A DNA stretch of 64,000 nucleotides from DATHTC01 sp963746805 (lineage in GTDB: Bacteria; Actinomycetota; Thermoleophilia; Gaiellales; Gaiellaceae), in contig CAVVCQ010000008.1 of NCBI GenBank assembly GCA_963746805.1, positions 1,240,001 through 1,304,000 of the forward strand, given 5' to 3'. Under the pieces are notes generated by a model that did not search any database, had not been told where the DNA came from, and worked only from the letters and a program-made list of their open reading frames with translations. Made by a program: the position numbers and the translations under genes. Each line of letters starts with the position of its first letter. The stretch's first letter is position 1. Below are positions 42,682-52,695 of this stretch, in pieces.

Positions 42682-43098
42682 ATGAGTGAGATACCGATGA
42701 CCGGCGGCTGCGGGTGCGGCGCGGTGCGGTACGAGGTGAGCGAGCCGTTCGTGTCCGCGTCGTACTGCCACTGCACGCGCTGCCAGCGGCGCACCGGTAC
42801 CGCCGCGTCGGCGCAGGCGCGGGCGGCGCCGGGCTCGTTCCGGATCGTCGCGGGCGAGGAGCACCTGCGCGCATGGGCGCCGGACGGTGGGTTCGAGAAG
42901 GTGTTCTGCGGCCTCTGTGGCTCGGGCCTGTTCTCGCGGCCGAGCGCCGACGACTGGTCGGCGATCGGGGTCCGGCTCGGCACGCTCGACCAGGATCCCG
43001 GGATCCGGCCGCAGTGGCATCAGTTCGTCGCCTACGCGGCGTCGTGGGAGTCGCTCCCGGACGACGGTCTCCCGCGCCACGACGAGGCGCGGCCCTAG
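42682..43098 (+). CDS. GFA/CENP-V domain protein
   Basis: A 138-residue zinc-binding protein of the glutathione-dependent formaldehyde-activating (Gfa) fold. Cysteines follow the family pattern: TGGCGCGAVRYEV, SYCHCTRCQRRTG, and FCGLCGSGLFSRP. Gfa was proposed to catalyse S-hydroxymethylglutathione formation, but most members have unknown substrates. Actinobacteria usually lack glutathione, so the name should not be taken as a function. It is monocistronic or leads into the AAA gene 12 bases downstream. Confidence 0.88.
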   Translation: MSEIPMTGGCGCGAVRYEVSEPFVSASYCHCTRCQRRTGTAASAQARAAPGSFRIVAGEEHLRAWAPDGGFEKVFCGLCGSGLFSRPSADDWSAIGVRLGTLDQDPGIRPQWHQFVAYAASWESLPDDGLPRHDEARP

Positions 43099-43110
43099 CA
43101 ACCCGCGGCC

Positions 43111-45949
43111 GTGACGGACGAGCCGTACGAGGAAGAGGACGAGGACGAGGGCGACGACGATCCCGTCGCGCTCGCCGTCCACACGTCCGACTCGCTCGAC
43201 GAGCGCTACGACCTCTACGGGGACGACGAGGCGTTCGAGGACGCCGACTTCGTCGCGGCCGTCGGCGAGCTCCGGGCCGCCGAGACGCCGGTGCTCGACC
43301 GGCTCGCGCGGGACAACCGGCCCTACATCGCGGCGCTCGCGCTCGCGGCGATGGCCGACGGGAACTGGCGACCTGCGGGCTGGGTGGACCGCGCCGTGGC
43401 CCGGGTGCGCAAGGGCGGCACGGCGGAGACCCGCTTCGTCCTCGGCCTGATGGCGAGCCTGCGCGAGCCGGTGCTCGCGCGCGTGCTCGAGGTCGTCGAC
43501 GAGACGTGGGCGGAGACCTCGCTCGCGCCGGCGCTCGGCGAGTTCATCGCCCGGCGCGTCGCGGCCGGGGACACGGCGCGGGGCGTCGAGGTCGACTTCG
43601 ACGCGGGCGGCGAGCCCGTGATCCGGGACGCGCTCGCAGGGGTCGACGCCGCCGCGCGCGGCGCCGTGACCTCGCTCCTGCGGGCCTGGCGTGCGCGCGA
43701 CCTCGACCTGGACTACTTCGCCTCGGTCGGGCGGCCGGTCGACCTCGACGAGGGTGCCGCGCCCCTGCTCGTCGGCGCCCGTGCGACCGCCGTCGACCTC
43801 GTCGAGGACGCCGTCCGCTCGGAGCCGTCTCGCTCCGTGATCCTCGTCGGCGACACGGGCGTCGGCAAGACGGCGCTGCTCCGCGAGGCACTCCGACGCC
43901 TCGCGCCGCAGGGGTGGGTCGGCTTCGAGGCGGCCGCCTCGGACGTGATGGCCGGGCAGATGTACATCGGGATGATGGAAGGCCGCGTCCAGGAGATCGC
44001 GCAGCACATGATCGGGCGACCGATCGCGTGGCTGTTCCCCGCGTTCGAGGAGGCGCTGTGGGCGGGGCAGCATCCGCAGAGCCCGAAGGGCCTCCTCGAC
44101 GCGCTGCTCCCGTTCGTCGAGGCGCGCCAGGTGGTCGTGCTGGCCGAGATCGACGCGACGGCGTTCGCGTTGCTCGCCCAGATGCGTCCGCGCGTCGTGC
44201 GCGCGTTCGAGGTGATCCGGCTGCCGCCGATGGGCGAGGAGGAGGCGATCGCGGTGGCGGTGTCGTACGTCGAGTCCCGCGCCCTCGCTGTCCCGAGGGA
44301 GACGCTGCGGGAGGCGCTCGACCTCGCGACCCACTACCTGCCCGGCACCGCTGCTCCGGGCAACGTCCTCCGCTTGCTCGAGCTGACCCTGCAGCGCGGC
44401 GAGCGGCTCGGGCAGGTGGAGGTCACGCCGCAGACGACGACGGACACTCTCTCCGAGGCCACCGGGTTGCCGCTGCGCGTCCTCGATCCGCGCGTCCCGC
44501 TCGACCTCGAGGGGGTGCGCGCGTTCTTCGCCGGCCGCGTGCTCGGGCAGCCCGAGGCCGTCGACTGCCTCGTCGATCGGATCGCCCTCGTGAAGGCCGG
44601 CCTCACCGATCCCACCAAGCCGCTCGGCGTCTTCCTCTTCGTCGGGCCGACGGGCACGGGGAAGACCGAGATCGCGAAGGCGCTCGCCGAGTACCTGTTC
44701 GGGTCGGCCGGGCGGCTCGTGCGGCTCGACATGTCCGAGTTCCAGACGCCCGAGAGCCTCGAGCGCCTGCTGTCGGACAGCAGCATGGAATCGAACGCCG
44801 CGGCTGCGGCGCGAGCTGATGCGCGAGCTGGTCGAGCTCGAGCTGACACGGACGCTCGGGCGGCGCGGCTTCCGGGCGCAGCCATGGGCGGTGGAGTGGG
44901 ACGACGCGGCGATCGACTTCCTCGTCGACCGCGGCTTCAGCGCGGAGCTCGGCGCCCGGCCGCTGAAGCGCGCGATCGAGCAGCACCTGCTCGCACCGCT
45001 GGCGAAGACGATCGTCGAGCGGCGCTTCCCCGAAGGGGATCAGTTCCTCTTCATCACGGCGTCCGCGAGCGCCGGCATCCGGGTGCGGTTCGTGGACCCC
45101 GACGCCGATCCGGCGCCTGCTGCTGCGGCTCCGGGCGGCGAGTGGACGCTCGCCGCGCTGGCGCTCGACGGTGGAGGCGCGGCCGGTGCGGCCGCGTTCG
45201 CCCTCGGTCAGCTCGAGCGCGTCGAGGGGCGGCTCGAGCCCTGGCGCGCCCGGAAGGAGGAGGCGCTCGCCGCGACGCTCGAGCCCGGGTTCTGGGACGC
45301 GGCCGATCGCGCGACCCTGGGGACGATCGAGCTGCTCGACCGGATCGAAGCGGCATTCGGGACCGCGCGGCGCCTGGGGGCGCGCCTCGAGCGGCGCGCC
45401 GGCGGGGCAGACGTCGTGCGCCTCGTGGCCGAGCGGCTGTACCTCCTCGACGCGGCGCTCGACGCGCTCGAGGCGGACGAGGCGCCGGATGCGCTCGTCC
45501 GCGTCCGCTCGTCACCGTCGTCGGTCGACCCGACGGCTGCCGCCGCCTTCGCGGACGAGGTCCGCACGATGTACCGCCGCTGGGCGAGCCTGCGCGGCAT
45601 GCGCCTCCACGAGCTCGACGCAGGGCTCGGGGTCGCCGGCCTGGGCGCGTACCGGATCCTCCGGCGAGAGGCCGGCCTGCACGTCCTCGAGCTGCCGGGT
45701 GAGCATCGGACGTTCGCCCGGATCGCGGCACACGTGCTCGTCTCGCCGTGGCCCGTGGCGGCCACCGTCGAGGAGGTCGCTGCGTCAGCCGCCGCCGACG
45801 CCGTCGAGGACACCGGCGAGATCCGGGTCGTGCGGCGGTATCGGCGAGAGCCGTCCCCGCTCGTCCGCGACAGCCGGGGCTGGCGCACCGGTCGGATCGA
45901 CGACGTCCTCGGCGGCGCCTTCGACCTTCTCGGCGACGCCGGCGAGTAG
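43111..45949 (+). CDS. Clp-like double AAA+ protein with internal deletion in the second ATPase module
   Basis: An acidic N-terminus (EEEDEDEGDDD) and a HEAT-like region lead to a first AAA module (Walker A VILVGDTGVGKTALLREAL near residue 250, with a degenerate Walker B VVVLAEID). A second, ClpB/ClpA-type module follows (LGVFLFVGPTGTGKTEIAKALAEYLFG, RLDMSEFQTPESLERLLSDSS). It then jumps near 44805 straight to the C-terminal D2-small domain (MRELVELELTRTLGRRGF, FSAELGARPLKRAIEQHLLAPLA) in another frame. The stretch that should carry Walker B, sensor 1 and the arginine finger, roughly 100-130 residues, is missing. Either the gene is broken or the assembly collapsed there. The C-terminal 390 residues end at 45949. 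Confidence 0.7.
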
Positions 45950-46819
45950 CGCCGCGCCGAGCGCGACCGCCAGGAGCTGCGGCGCGATCCAGTACCAGCC
46001 GTGCCGCTCCGGGTCGAGGAGGAGCCGGACGGCCACGACGGCCCCGGCGGCCGCGACGCCGCCCGCGACCGAGCGTCGGCTCGCGAGCACGATGGCGGCA
46101 CCCACGGTCACGGCCAGGACGCCCTGGGCGAGCCGGAGGCTCCAGGGGAACTCGCCGTTCGCGAGGAGCGAGACGGGCGTGCCGTCGGCGATCCTCCAGC
46201 GGTACTCCGCCATGCGGAAGTCGCCGGCGAGGACGAACGGGAGGTAGAGGGCCGCCGCCACGGCCAGGGCGCCCGCCGCGGCCCGGAGCGCGGCTCGAAG
46301 CGGCAGCGCCAGCAGCAGCGGCAGGCCGAGCAACCCCCACGTCTCGAGCCCCGCAGAGGCGCCGACGAGGAGCGCCGCGCGCCCGCTCCGGCCGCGGCGC
46401 GCGTCGAGGTACGCGTTGAGCCAGAGCAGGGGGACGAGAAGCTGGGCGGCATGGCCGCTCGCGTACGCGAACGACGGCAGCCCGAGGGCGAGCACGAGGG
46501 TCGTCCCGCCCGCCGCGAGCAGCGTCCGGTGCGGGTGCCCGGCGGCGAGACGCCACAACGTCACCGCCACGAGCATCGAGCCGCCCGCGACGGTGAGCCA
46601 CGGCAGCGCGGGGCCTGCGACGCGAATCGCCGCGAGCCACAGCGGCCCGACCTGCAGGCTCGGGTCGGCGTAGACGTCGAGCCCGAACCGGCCTGCGGCC
46701 TGCGCGAAGTAGGGCAGGTCGTTCAGCGCCTCGTCGCCGCGCGAGGCGGCGCGGGCAGAGAGGGCCGCAGCGAGCGTCGCGGGGACGAGCCACGGGCCGA
46801 GGGAGCGGACGCGGCTCAC
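45785..46819 (-). CDS. Polytopic membrane protein, possible GT-C glycosyltransferase
   Basis: A 344-residue protein with about nine hydrophobic segments, an early hydrophilic loop with acidic residues (GDEALNDLPYFAQAAGRFGLDVYADPSLQVGPLW), and LDPERHGWYWIAPQLLAVAL near the C-terminus. This topology and the Asp-containing first loop fit DUF2029/GT87-like mannosyltransferases using polyprenyl-phosphate sugars, but no diagnostic motif is certain. GTG 46819 is the start. Its last 165 bases overlap the 3' end of the AAA gene on the other strand, so one of the two C-termini may be shorter than drawn. Confidence 0.65.
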   Translation of the reverse strand: MSRVRSLGPWLVPATLAAALSARAASRGDEALNDLPYFAQAAGRFGLDVYADPSLQVGPLWLAAIRVAGPALPWLTVAGGSMLVAVTLWRLAAGHPHRTLLAAGGTTLVLALGLPSFAYASGHAAQLLVPLLWLNAYLDARRGRSGRAALLVGASAGLETWGLLGLPLLLALPLRAALRAAAGALAVAAALYLPFVLAGDFRMAEYRWRIADGTPVSLLANGEFPWSLRLAQGVLAVTVGAAIVLASRRSVAGGVAAAGAVVAVRLLLDPERHGWYWIAPQLLAVALGAALLAGVAEKVEGAAEDVVDPTGAPAPAVADERGRLSPIPPHDPDLAGVLDGVGGG

Positions 46820-46866
46820 GCCTGGAGCATCGGCGCCCCGGCTGCCCCGCTTGAGGCAGAAACGAC

Positions 46867-46891
46867 GGAGGGCGCCACGCGGGCGCCCTCC
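46867..46891 (-). terminator. Hairpin downstream of the pilin gene
   Basis: GGAGGGCGCC, 5-base loop, GGCGCCCTCC: a perfect 10-base stem 25 bases after the pilin stop, followed on the minus strand by a T-containing stretch (GTCGTTTC). It is a likely intrinsic terminator. Confidence 0.65.
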
Positions 46892-46915
46892 GACAGTCCG
46901 ATCAGACGTGCCTGA

Positions 46916-47314
46916 CTAGCAGACGCCCGTGACGATCGCGCTGCTCGGGCCGCCCTTGTGCCAGTTCTTGCCGCCGACCGAGCCCTCGATGCAGTAGCTG
47001 GTCGACGTGGCGCGGACGACCTGGAAGCCGCGGAGGCCCTGGTCGTACGCGGTCTTGAGGTTGGCCGACGTCATGCCGGTGTACCCGCGGGACACGCCCG
47101 TGAGAATGTTGTCGGCGTTGTACGCCTCGACGGCCGGCACCGCCGCGCGGACGTTCGCCTGCGCCGCCTTGTCGTTCGCGCGGTCGCGGAACGAGAGGTA
47201 CGACGGCACGGCGATCGCGAGCAGGATGCCGATGATGATGATGACGACGAGAAGCTCGATGAGGGTGAAACCGCTCTCCTCACGAGCCAGTCGCTGCTGA
47301 AGCTTCGAAAGCAT
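46916..47314 (-). CDS. Type IV pilin-like prepilin
   Basis: A 132-residue prepilin. ATG 47314 is preceded by AGGAGAG. The short leader MLSKLQQRLAREESG ends at the prepilin peptidase site G|FTLIELLVVIIIIGILLAIAVPSYL, including the conserved Glu at +5 and the methylated Phe. The C-terminal domain carries a cysteine pair (SYCIEGSVGG to the terminal VTGVC) that can form the D-region disulfide. It would be assembled into a type IV pilus or pseudopilus. No assembly ATPase, platform or peptidase genes are in the window, so the machinery must be elsewhere. Confidence 0.9.
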   Translation of the reverse strand: MLSKLQQRLAREESGFTLIELLVVIIIIGILLAIAVPSYLSFRDRANDKAAQANVRAAVPAVEAYNADNILTGVSRGYTGMTSANLKTAYDQGLRGFQVVRATSTSYCIEGSVGGKNWHKGGPSSAIVTGVC

Positions 47315-47399
47315 TCGCTCTCCTTGTAGGCGGGGCAAATCGGTGGCCCCGCACCTATCGGACGCGCGCGCGCGCCGCGATCCACCCTCGAACGAGTGA

Positions 47400-49520
47400 T
47401 CAATCCCCCGCGGTGGGGGATCCGGGGGTGGTCGCATCCCCCATCCTGGGGACGAACACGGGCTTCTCGGCGAGCACGCTCACCCGGCGCTCCCCCGCGT
47501 AGCCGATGGTGTCGCTTGCGAGGTGCACGGTCCATTGCCTGCGCGCGTCGACCGGGAGCTCGATCACCGTGTCCTTTCCGGGCTCGACGACGACGTCCCT
47601 GGAGACGCCGTCGCCACGCAGGCTGAGCGGGATCGCCTCGGTGCCGGCGGGCATCGAGAACGTCAGGCGGAGCATGCCGCGCAGCCGCTCGCCGGGGCGT
47701 TCGGGCCAGAGCGAGACGTGGGCCTCCGCCGCGAGCCAGCCGTCGGCGTAGAGGCCGTCGGCGAGCTGGCGCACCCGCACCGGGCCGGTCGGCTCGACGA
47801 CGAGGAAGTCGGGCCGCGACGGGAGCTCGCGCACGCCCGCCAGCGCGATCTGCGAGCCCCACGTCTGCAGCACCAGCGGCCCCGTGGGGGCGCCGTCGTT
47901 CACGAGCAGGCGGCCGTCCCGCTCGATCGTCACGTCGTCGACCTGGAAGTTGTCGATCGCCGTCTCGTGGAGGGCGCCGAAGCGCGTGATCTCCCGGTTC
48001 CAGAAGAGGTGCAGGAAGGCGCGACCGGGATCGGCGTGCGGGAGGTGGACCATGGTCGCGGGCCGGTCGAGCACGCGGTCGACCCAGCCCGGGTCGTCCT
48101 CGAGGTAGTCGGCGCGCAGGTTGGCCGTGTTGGCGTGGTCGGCGGCGGCCGCGCCGGCGGTGAGGGCGGCGGCGCAGAGCAGTGTCGTCCCCACGACCGG
48201 CCAGAACGCCCGAGCCGGCCGGAACGCCGCGGCAGCGGCGCCGACCGCGAGGAGCGCTGCCAGGACGGCGACGAGCAGCGATGCGTCGGCCGCGCCGATG
48301 CTGCGCTCGACGTGTGCGACGGCGCGGAGCGTCGGCGAGTCGGTCGCGCCCTGCGCCTGTGTGTACCCGGCGAGCGGCACCACGGCCGAGAGGGCGAGGA
48401 GCCCGCCCGCGAGCAGCGCCGCGAGCCGGCGCCGCGGCATCCCGCGTCGCAGCTCCAGCGCGAACGCGATCGCGAGCAAGGTCAGGAGCCCGAAGAGGTA
48501 GCGCTCGTGCACCCGCGACTCGGCGTCGTTGCCGTTCGCGGAGAAGAGGGCCGCCTGGCCGACGAGGCAGGCGGCGAGGCCGACGGTGAGCGCCGCGAAG
48601 GCCCGCTCGGCACGGGACTCGGGCCGGACGAGCGCCCAGGCGAGGCCGCACAGTCCGGCCGGCACGATCAGGAGCCCCGCGGCGTAGGCGAGGATCATCG
48701 TGTCGTTGCCGGCCCAGAGCAGGATCCGCTGCGGGTCCCACGCCAGGTCGAAGATGCCGCCGTAGTAGCCGAGCATCCGCTTCGGCCCGAGGGCGAGGCT
48801 GGCGACGAGCGGCAGCCCCAGCGCGACGAGGGTCAGCCGGAACCGGGCCGCGACGCGGCGCACGCTCCCGCGTTCGACGAGGAACGCGGCAGCGAGAAAG
48901 ATCACCGGCAGGACGACGTACTGCACCCGCGCGAGCGTCGTCAGCCCCGCCACGGCGAGGAAGAGGGCCTGGCGGCGCCCCGTCGGCCGGTCGAGCGCAC
49001 GCACGCCCGTCAGCACGGCCGTGAGCATCAGCGGGTAGGCGACCGGGTCGGCGAGCATCGAGGACGCGTAGGTCAGGCCCGGCCAGGCGAGCGCCAGCGC
49101 GGACACACCGAGCGACGCACGCTGGTCGAGGCCGACGTGGCGGGCGAGCGCATAGGCCGGGATCGCGGCGAGCGAGACGGCGAGCGCGTGCATCCCCTGC
49201 GTCAGCCGGTAGGCGAGCTCCGGGTCGCCGGCCAGCCAGAACGGGGCGGCGAGGAGCGGCTCGAGGATCGCCGGGAACGCGGCCGTGACGCCGCGAACGC
49301 TCGGCAGCCCGGTGGTCGCGATCCCGTGCGCGAGCGTCGGGTAGATGTACTCGTCCGGCAGGTACGACGGCGTCGCGTGCACCGAGGCGAGCAGCCAGCG
49401 CGCCGCGAAGGAGACGCCGACGAGCAGCCCGAGGACTGCGTGCGCGGGGAGCGCGACGGCCCGCGGCCGCGCGAGCGCAGGCGGGGCCGCGGCGGCCGGC
49501 GTGGCGGCGTCGACTGCCAT
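47400..49520 (-). CDS. Large membrane glycosyltransferase-like protein (GT-C type)
   Basis: A 706-residue protein with an N-terminal half of about twelve membrane segments and a C-terminal soluble beta-rich domain of about 220 residues. Near the first helix, ATPSYLPDEYIYPTLAHGI contains the acidic pair typical of GT39/GT83-like enzymes that use lipid-linked sugars outside the membrane. The C-terminal part (TIERDGRLLVNDGAPTGPLVLQTWG to RRVSVLAEKPVFVPRMG) looks like a carbohydrate-binding or Ig-like fold. ATG 49520 is the first methionine before MAVDAATPAAAAPP. It lies between the pilin and YbaK genes; pilin glycosylation is possible but unproven. Confidence 0.72.
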   Translation of the reverse strand: MAVDAATPAAAAPPALARPRAVALPAHAVLGLLVGVSFAARWLLASVHATPSYLPDEYIYPTLAHGIATTGLPSVRGVTAAFPAILEPLLAAPFWLAGDPELAYRLTQGMHALAVSLAAIPAYALARHVGLDQRASLGVSALALAWPGLTYASSMLADPVAYPLMLTAVLTGVRALDRPTGRRQALFLAVAGLTTLARVQYVVLPVIFLAAAFLVERGSVRRVAARFRLTLVALGLPLVASLALGPKRMLGYYGGIFDLAWDPQRILLWAGNDTMILAYAAGLLIVPAGLCGLAWALVRPESRAERAFAALTVGLAACLVGQAALFSANGNDAESRVHERYLFGLLTLLAIAFALELRRGMPRRRLAALLAGGLLALSAVVPLAGYTQAQGATDSPTLRAVAHVERSIGAADASLLVAVLAALLAVGAAAAAFRPARAFWPVVGTTLLCAAALTAGAAAADHANTANLRADYLEDDPGWVDRVLDRPATMVHLPHADPGRAFLHLFWNREITRFGALHETAIDNFQVDDVTIERDGRLLVNDGAPTGPLVLQTWGSQIALAGVRELPSRPDFLVVEPTGPVRVRQLADGLYADGWLAAEAHVSLWPERPGERLRGMLRLTFSMPAGTEAIPLSLRGDGVSRDVVVEPGKDTVIELPVDARRQWTVHLASDTIGYAGERRVSVLAEKPVFVPRMGDATTPGSPTAGD

Positions 49521-49599
49521 GCCTTCGCTATCGGCAGGGGCCGCGCGCGGCTCAAGCGTTGGGCATACGATCGAGGCTCCGGCTAGCGAGGAGGAAGCG

Positions 49600-50073
49600 A
49601 TGACCGACATGAAGGCAGGCGCTCTGGGCGCCGCGCTCACCAAGGCCGGGATCGGGTTCGACGTGCTCGACCACGACCGCACGGACACCGCCGTCCTGGA
49701 GGCCGCTGCGCTCGGGCTCCGGCCCTCCGAGGTCGCGAAGACGATCGTCGTCCGGACGCCGGACGGCGACATGCGCGTCGTGATCACGTCGGGCGACCGC
49801 ATCGACATGCACCTGCTCCGAGAGCTCGTCGGCGGGGGCAAGGACGTGCGCCTCGCGACCGAGGACGAGCTGGCGAGCGACTATCCGGAGTTCGAGCTCG
49901 GCGCGGTGCCGCCCGTGGGTGGCAAGCCGGATGCCGTGCTCGTGGACCGCCGCGTCGCCGGGCGCGAGACGGTCGTGCTCGAGGCCGGGGTGCACGACCA
50001 GTCGATTCGCATCGAGGTCGCCGACCTCGTACGCGTGACCGACGCCAGGGTCGTCGACGTCGTCGAGGGCTGA
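49600..50073 (+). CDS. YbaK/EbsC-type aminoacyl-tRNA deacylase
   Basis: A 157-residue protein of the YbaK/ProX editing family, which hydrolyses mischarged Cys-tRNA(Pro) or similar. Motifs: GIGFDVLDHDRTDTAVLEAAALGLRPSEVAKTIVVRTPDGDMRVVITSGDRIDMHLL (the conserved lysine of VAKTIV), LASDYPEFELGAVPPVGG, and the late ETVVLEAGVHDQSIRI. ATG 49600 follows GAGGAGGAAG, an excellent ribosome site. It is an isolated plus-strand gene among minus-strand surface genes. Confidence 0.9.
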   Translation: MTDMKAGALGAALTKAGIGFDVLDHDRTDTAVLEAAALGLRPSEVAKTIVVRTPDGDMRVVITSGDRIDMHLLRELVGGGKDVRLATEDELASDYPEFELGAVPPVGGKPDAVLVDRRVAGRETVVLEAGVHDQSIRIEVADLVRVTDARVVDVVEG

Positions 50074-51493
50074 TCAGGCGGAGCGGAGACGGGCGAGCGT
50101 GCGCAGGCGCGCCCGCTCGCCCGGGAGCAGGAACCCGAGGGGCAGCAGCACGAGCGGGTAGGCGGCCGCGAGCAGGATCGCGACGCCGAGCGGCACGTCG
50201 AGCGCCTTCGCGACGACGACGAGTGCGACGCCCGCCGCGAGCGCCGTCCCAACGCGCCGCCACTGGTACGGCACGGGGTAGACCCGCCGCGCCCACCAGG
50301 CCATCCCGACGAACAGGAGCGCATACGAGGCGACCGTCGAGGCGGCTGCCCCCTCCATGCCGTACTCCGGGATGAGCACGAGGTTCAGCGCGACGTTGAG
50401 CACGGCCGCGGCGCCCGTGATCACCCAGTTGAACTCCGTCCGCTTCGCGCGGCCGACCCCGATCGAGATGACGACGTAGCCGGCGAAGATCGCCGACGCG
50501 AACGCGAGCGGGGCGACGACGCGTTCGCCCGCGTAGAACTGCTCCGTCGCAAGCAGCCGCACGAGCCACGGCGCCAGCACGCCGAGCGCGACCGCGAGCC
50601 AGGTCGCGACGACCACGAGGTACGTGAGCACGAACGCGTACGTCCCGCGCGCCTCCGCGTCGTCCTCGATCGAGTAGGCGAACGCCGGCCACGCGGCGCG
50701 GAAGGCGGTCAGGAGCAGCACCATCGCCGACGCGATTCGCGCGCCGATCTCGTACAGCCCGACCTCGGCCAACGAGGCCAGGTGGGACGAGGAAGAACCG
50801 GTCGGAGAAGCCGACCACGATCAGCGCGAGCGCGGAGGGGACGAGCGGCAGCCCGAAGCGCTGCATCCGGCGCAGCAGCGGGCGGTCGAGCTCGAGGCCG
50901 AGCTGCTCGCGGCGGTAGCCCAGCAGGGCCGTGTACACGAGCAGCGTCCCGGTGAAGTTCCCGGCGACGACGCCGACGGCGCCCCACTCGAGGACGATCA
51001 CGAAGAGGACGGTCGCGCCGACGGTGATCGCGATGTTCACGAGGCTCGCCGCGAGGAAGGCCCAGGCGCGCTGCTCGACGCGGAACACGGCGGTGAGCTG
51101 CTCGTAGTTCATCTGCGCCCAGAGGCCGACGAAGGCGGCGCGGACGAGCGTCGGGTCGTCGATCCCGAGCAGTCGCCCGATCGGCTCGGCCAGGAGCAGT
51201 CCTGCGACGAGGCCGGCCGTGGCGGCGGCCATCGTGTACCAGAACGACGTCCGCAGCACCGTGCGCCGGTGCGCGGGATCGGGCGAGTCGAAGGTGAAGC
51301 GGAAGAAGGCGCTCGAGATCCCGCCGCGGAGGATCGTCACGAGCACCGCCGTGAGGGCGACGACGACGCCGACGGCGCCGAGGTCGGTCGGGTCGAGGTA
51401 GCGCGTGTAGATCGGGAGCAGGAAGACGGCGATGAGGCGGGAGACGATCCCGCCGAGGCCGTAGATCGCGGACTGGCCCGCGAGCTGCTTCAA
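50074..51493 (-). CDS. Polysaccharide flippase (Wzx/MATE-like), one frameshift
   Basis: About 472 residues after correcting an extra base near 50789. It starts with the amphipathic LKQLAGQSAIYGLGGIVSRLIAVFLLPIYTRYLDPTDLGAVGVV typical of RfbX/Wzx flippases and has about fourteen membrane segments, ending GFLLPGERARLRTLARLRSA. Such proteins move undecaprenyl-linked oligosaccharides across the membrane. The start is TTG 51493, the only in-frame initiator at the expected N-terminus. It lies 19 bases after the GT4 gene and belongs to the minus-strand glycan cluster. Confidence 0.82.
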
Positions 51494-51512
51494 GCCGTGT
51501 GCCCGAGCACAG

Positions 51513-52441
51513 CTAGAGGCGAGCGTAGAGGGCGAGCAGGCGGTCGGCGACCCGCTCGAGGTCGTGCACACGTTCGACGTAGGCGCGGCTCTCGGCTCCC
51601 ACGCGCCGGCGGAGCGCCGGGTCGACGACGAGCGGCCGCAGCGCCTCGCGCAGCGTCTCCTTCGTCGTCGGGACGAGCGGGACGCGGGTGCCGAAGGCCT
51701 CCTCGGTGCGGCGCACGGCCTCGTCGTGGAGGAAGGTCACGACCGGCTTGCCCAGCGCCATCGCCTCGATCGCGAAGACGCCGTACCAGCCCGCGTTGAG
51801 CTGGTCGACGACCACGTCCGCGGCGCGGTAGCGCTCGAAGGCCTCGTCGTGGTGCAGACCCTCGACGAGCTCGAGGTCGGCGTCGAGCCCCTCCACGGCC
51901 GCGAGCACGTGCTCGGTGCCCTTGCGGCGGCGCGACGAGGGCGCGTGGACGATCACCGGACGCGTGCGGTCGCCCGGCGGCGCCGGCGTCGATCGCGCCG
52001 ACGTCGATCCCGGGCGGGATCACCTCCGCCTCCGGCACCCAGCGGATCGCGTCGTAGGAGCCGACGACCTGCGCGCCGGCCTTCCGCCCCGCCGCGAGCT
52101 GCTCCGGCGTCTTGCCGCGGATGTCCGAGCCGAGGTAGTGCATCACGGACTTCCGCCGCAGCGCCCGCAGCAGCGGGTACTGCAGCGACTGCGGCACGAG
52201 CGTGAGCCCGAAGTAGAAGTGGAACACGTCGGTGCGCGGAAGCAGCCGCGCGAGCGCGCGCCACTGCTGCAGCTGGCGCCGCGCGAAGCGAGCCGTGCCG
52301 GTCGAGGCTCACGTCCGCCTCCGGGTGGAGCCGGTAGCGCTCGAAGACGACGAGGCGAGCGTCGACGTCGCGCCGGCGCAGCGCCTGCACGTTCTGCCAC
52401 GGGATCCCGGCCGTGTTCACCGGGGCGTGGACGACTCTCAT
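51513..52441 (-). CDS. GT4-like glycosyltransferase (two frameshifts)
   Basis: About 308 residues after correcting extra bases near 52305 and 51975. N-terminal MRVVHAPVNTAGIPWQNVQALRRRDVDARLVVFERYRL and DVFHFYFGLTLVPQ, then SVMHYLGSDIRGKTP and WVPEAEVIPPGIDVG. The C-terminal nucleotide-sugar region is RPVIVHAPSSRRRKGTEHVLAAVEGL, and FERYRAADVVVDQLNAGWYGVFAIEAMALGKPVVTFL contains the ExxxxGK donor-binding signature. It would transfer a sugar to the growing glycan. Its ATG overlaps the upstream small gene by 4 bases. Confidence 0.8.
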
Positions 52442-52695
52442 CGGAGACGCGACAGGGCGTCCTCGATCCGGGCGTCGTCGTCGCCGAGATCGCGGAGCTG
52501 GCTGCTCGCGGCGACGCGCTCCACGGCCCGCAGGGCGAGGGCGCGGAGCTCCGGGTCGGTGCCGTGTCGCGCCACCTCCTCTGCCGCGGCCAGGGCGGAC
52601 GAGCCCCACGGCTCCTCCACGTAGGAGCCCGGCAGGGCCTCGGCCACCTCCTCGAGCGCCTCGCGCAGCAGCTGGGGGTCGTCGAAGCCGGTCAC
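52438..52695 (-). CDS. Small DUF4259-like hypothetical protein
   Basis: An 85-residue, acidic, helical protein (MTGFDDPQLLREALEEVAEALPGSYVEEPWGSSALAAAEEVARHG to IEDALSRLR). The W-x-x-x-ALAAAEEVA segment recalls DUF4259, whose function is unknown to me; the match is partial. GTG 52695 overlaps the ATP-grasp stop as GTGA, and its own end overlaps the glycosyltransferase start, so it is translated within the operon. The tight coupling supports a real gene. Confidence 0.6.
   Translation of the reverse strand: MTGFDDPQLLREALEEVAEALPGSYVEEPWGSSALAAAEEVARHGTDPELRALALRAVERVAASSQLRDLGDDDARIEDALSRLR

Noticed and set aside
42682..43098. Glutathione-dependent formaldehyde detoxification
   Set aside because: The Gfa name rests on a disputed activity and actinobacteria generally lack glutathione; only the zinc-binding fold is supported.
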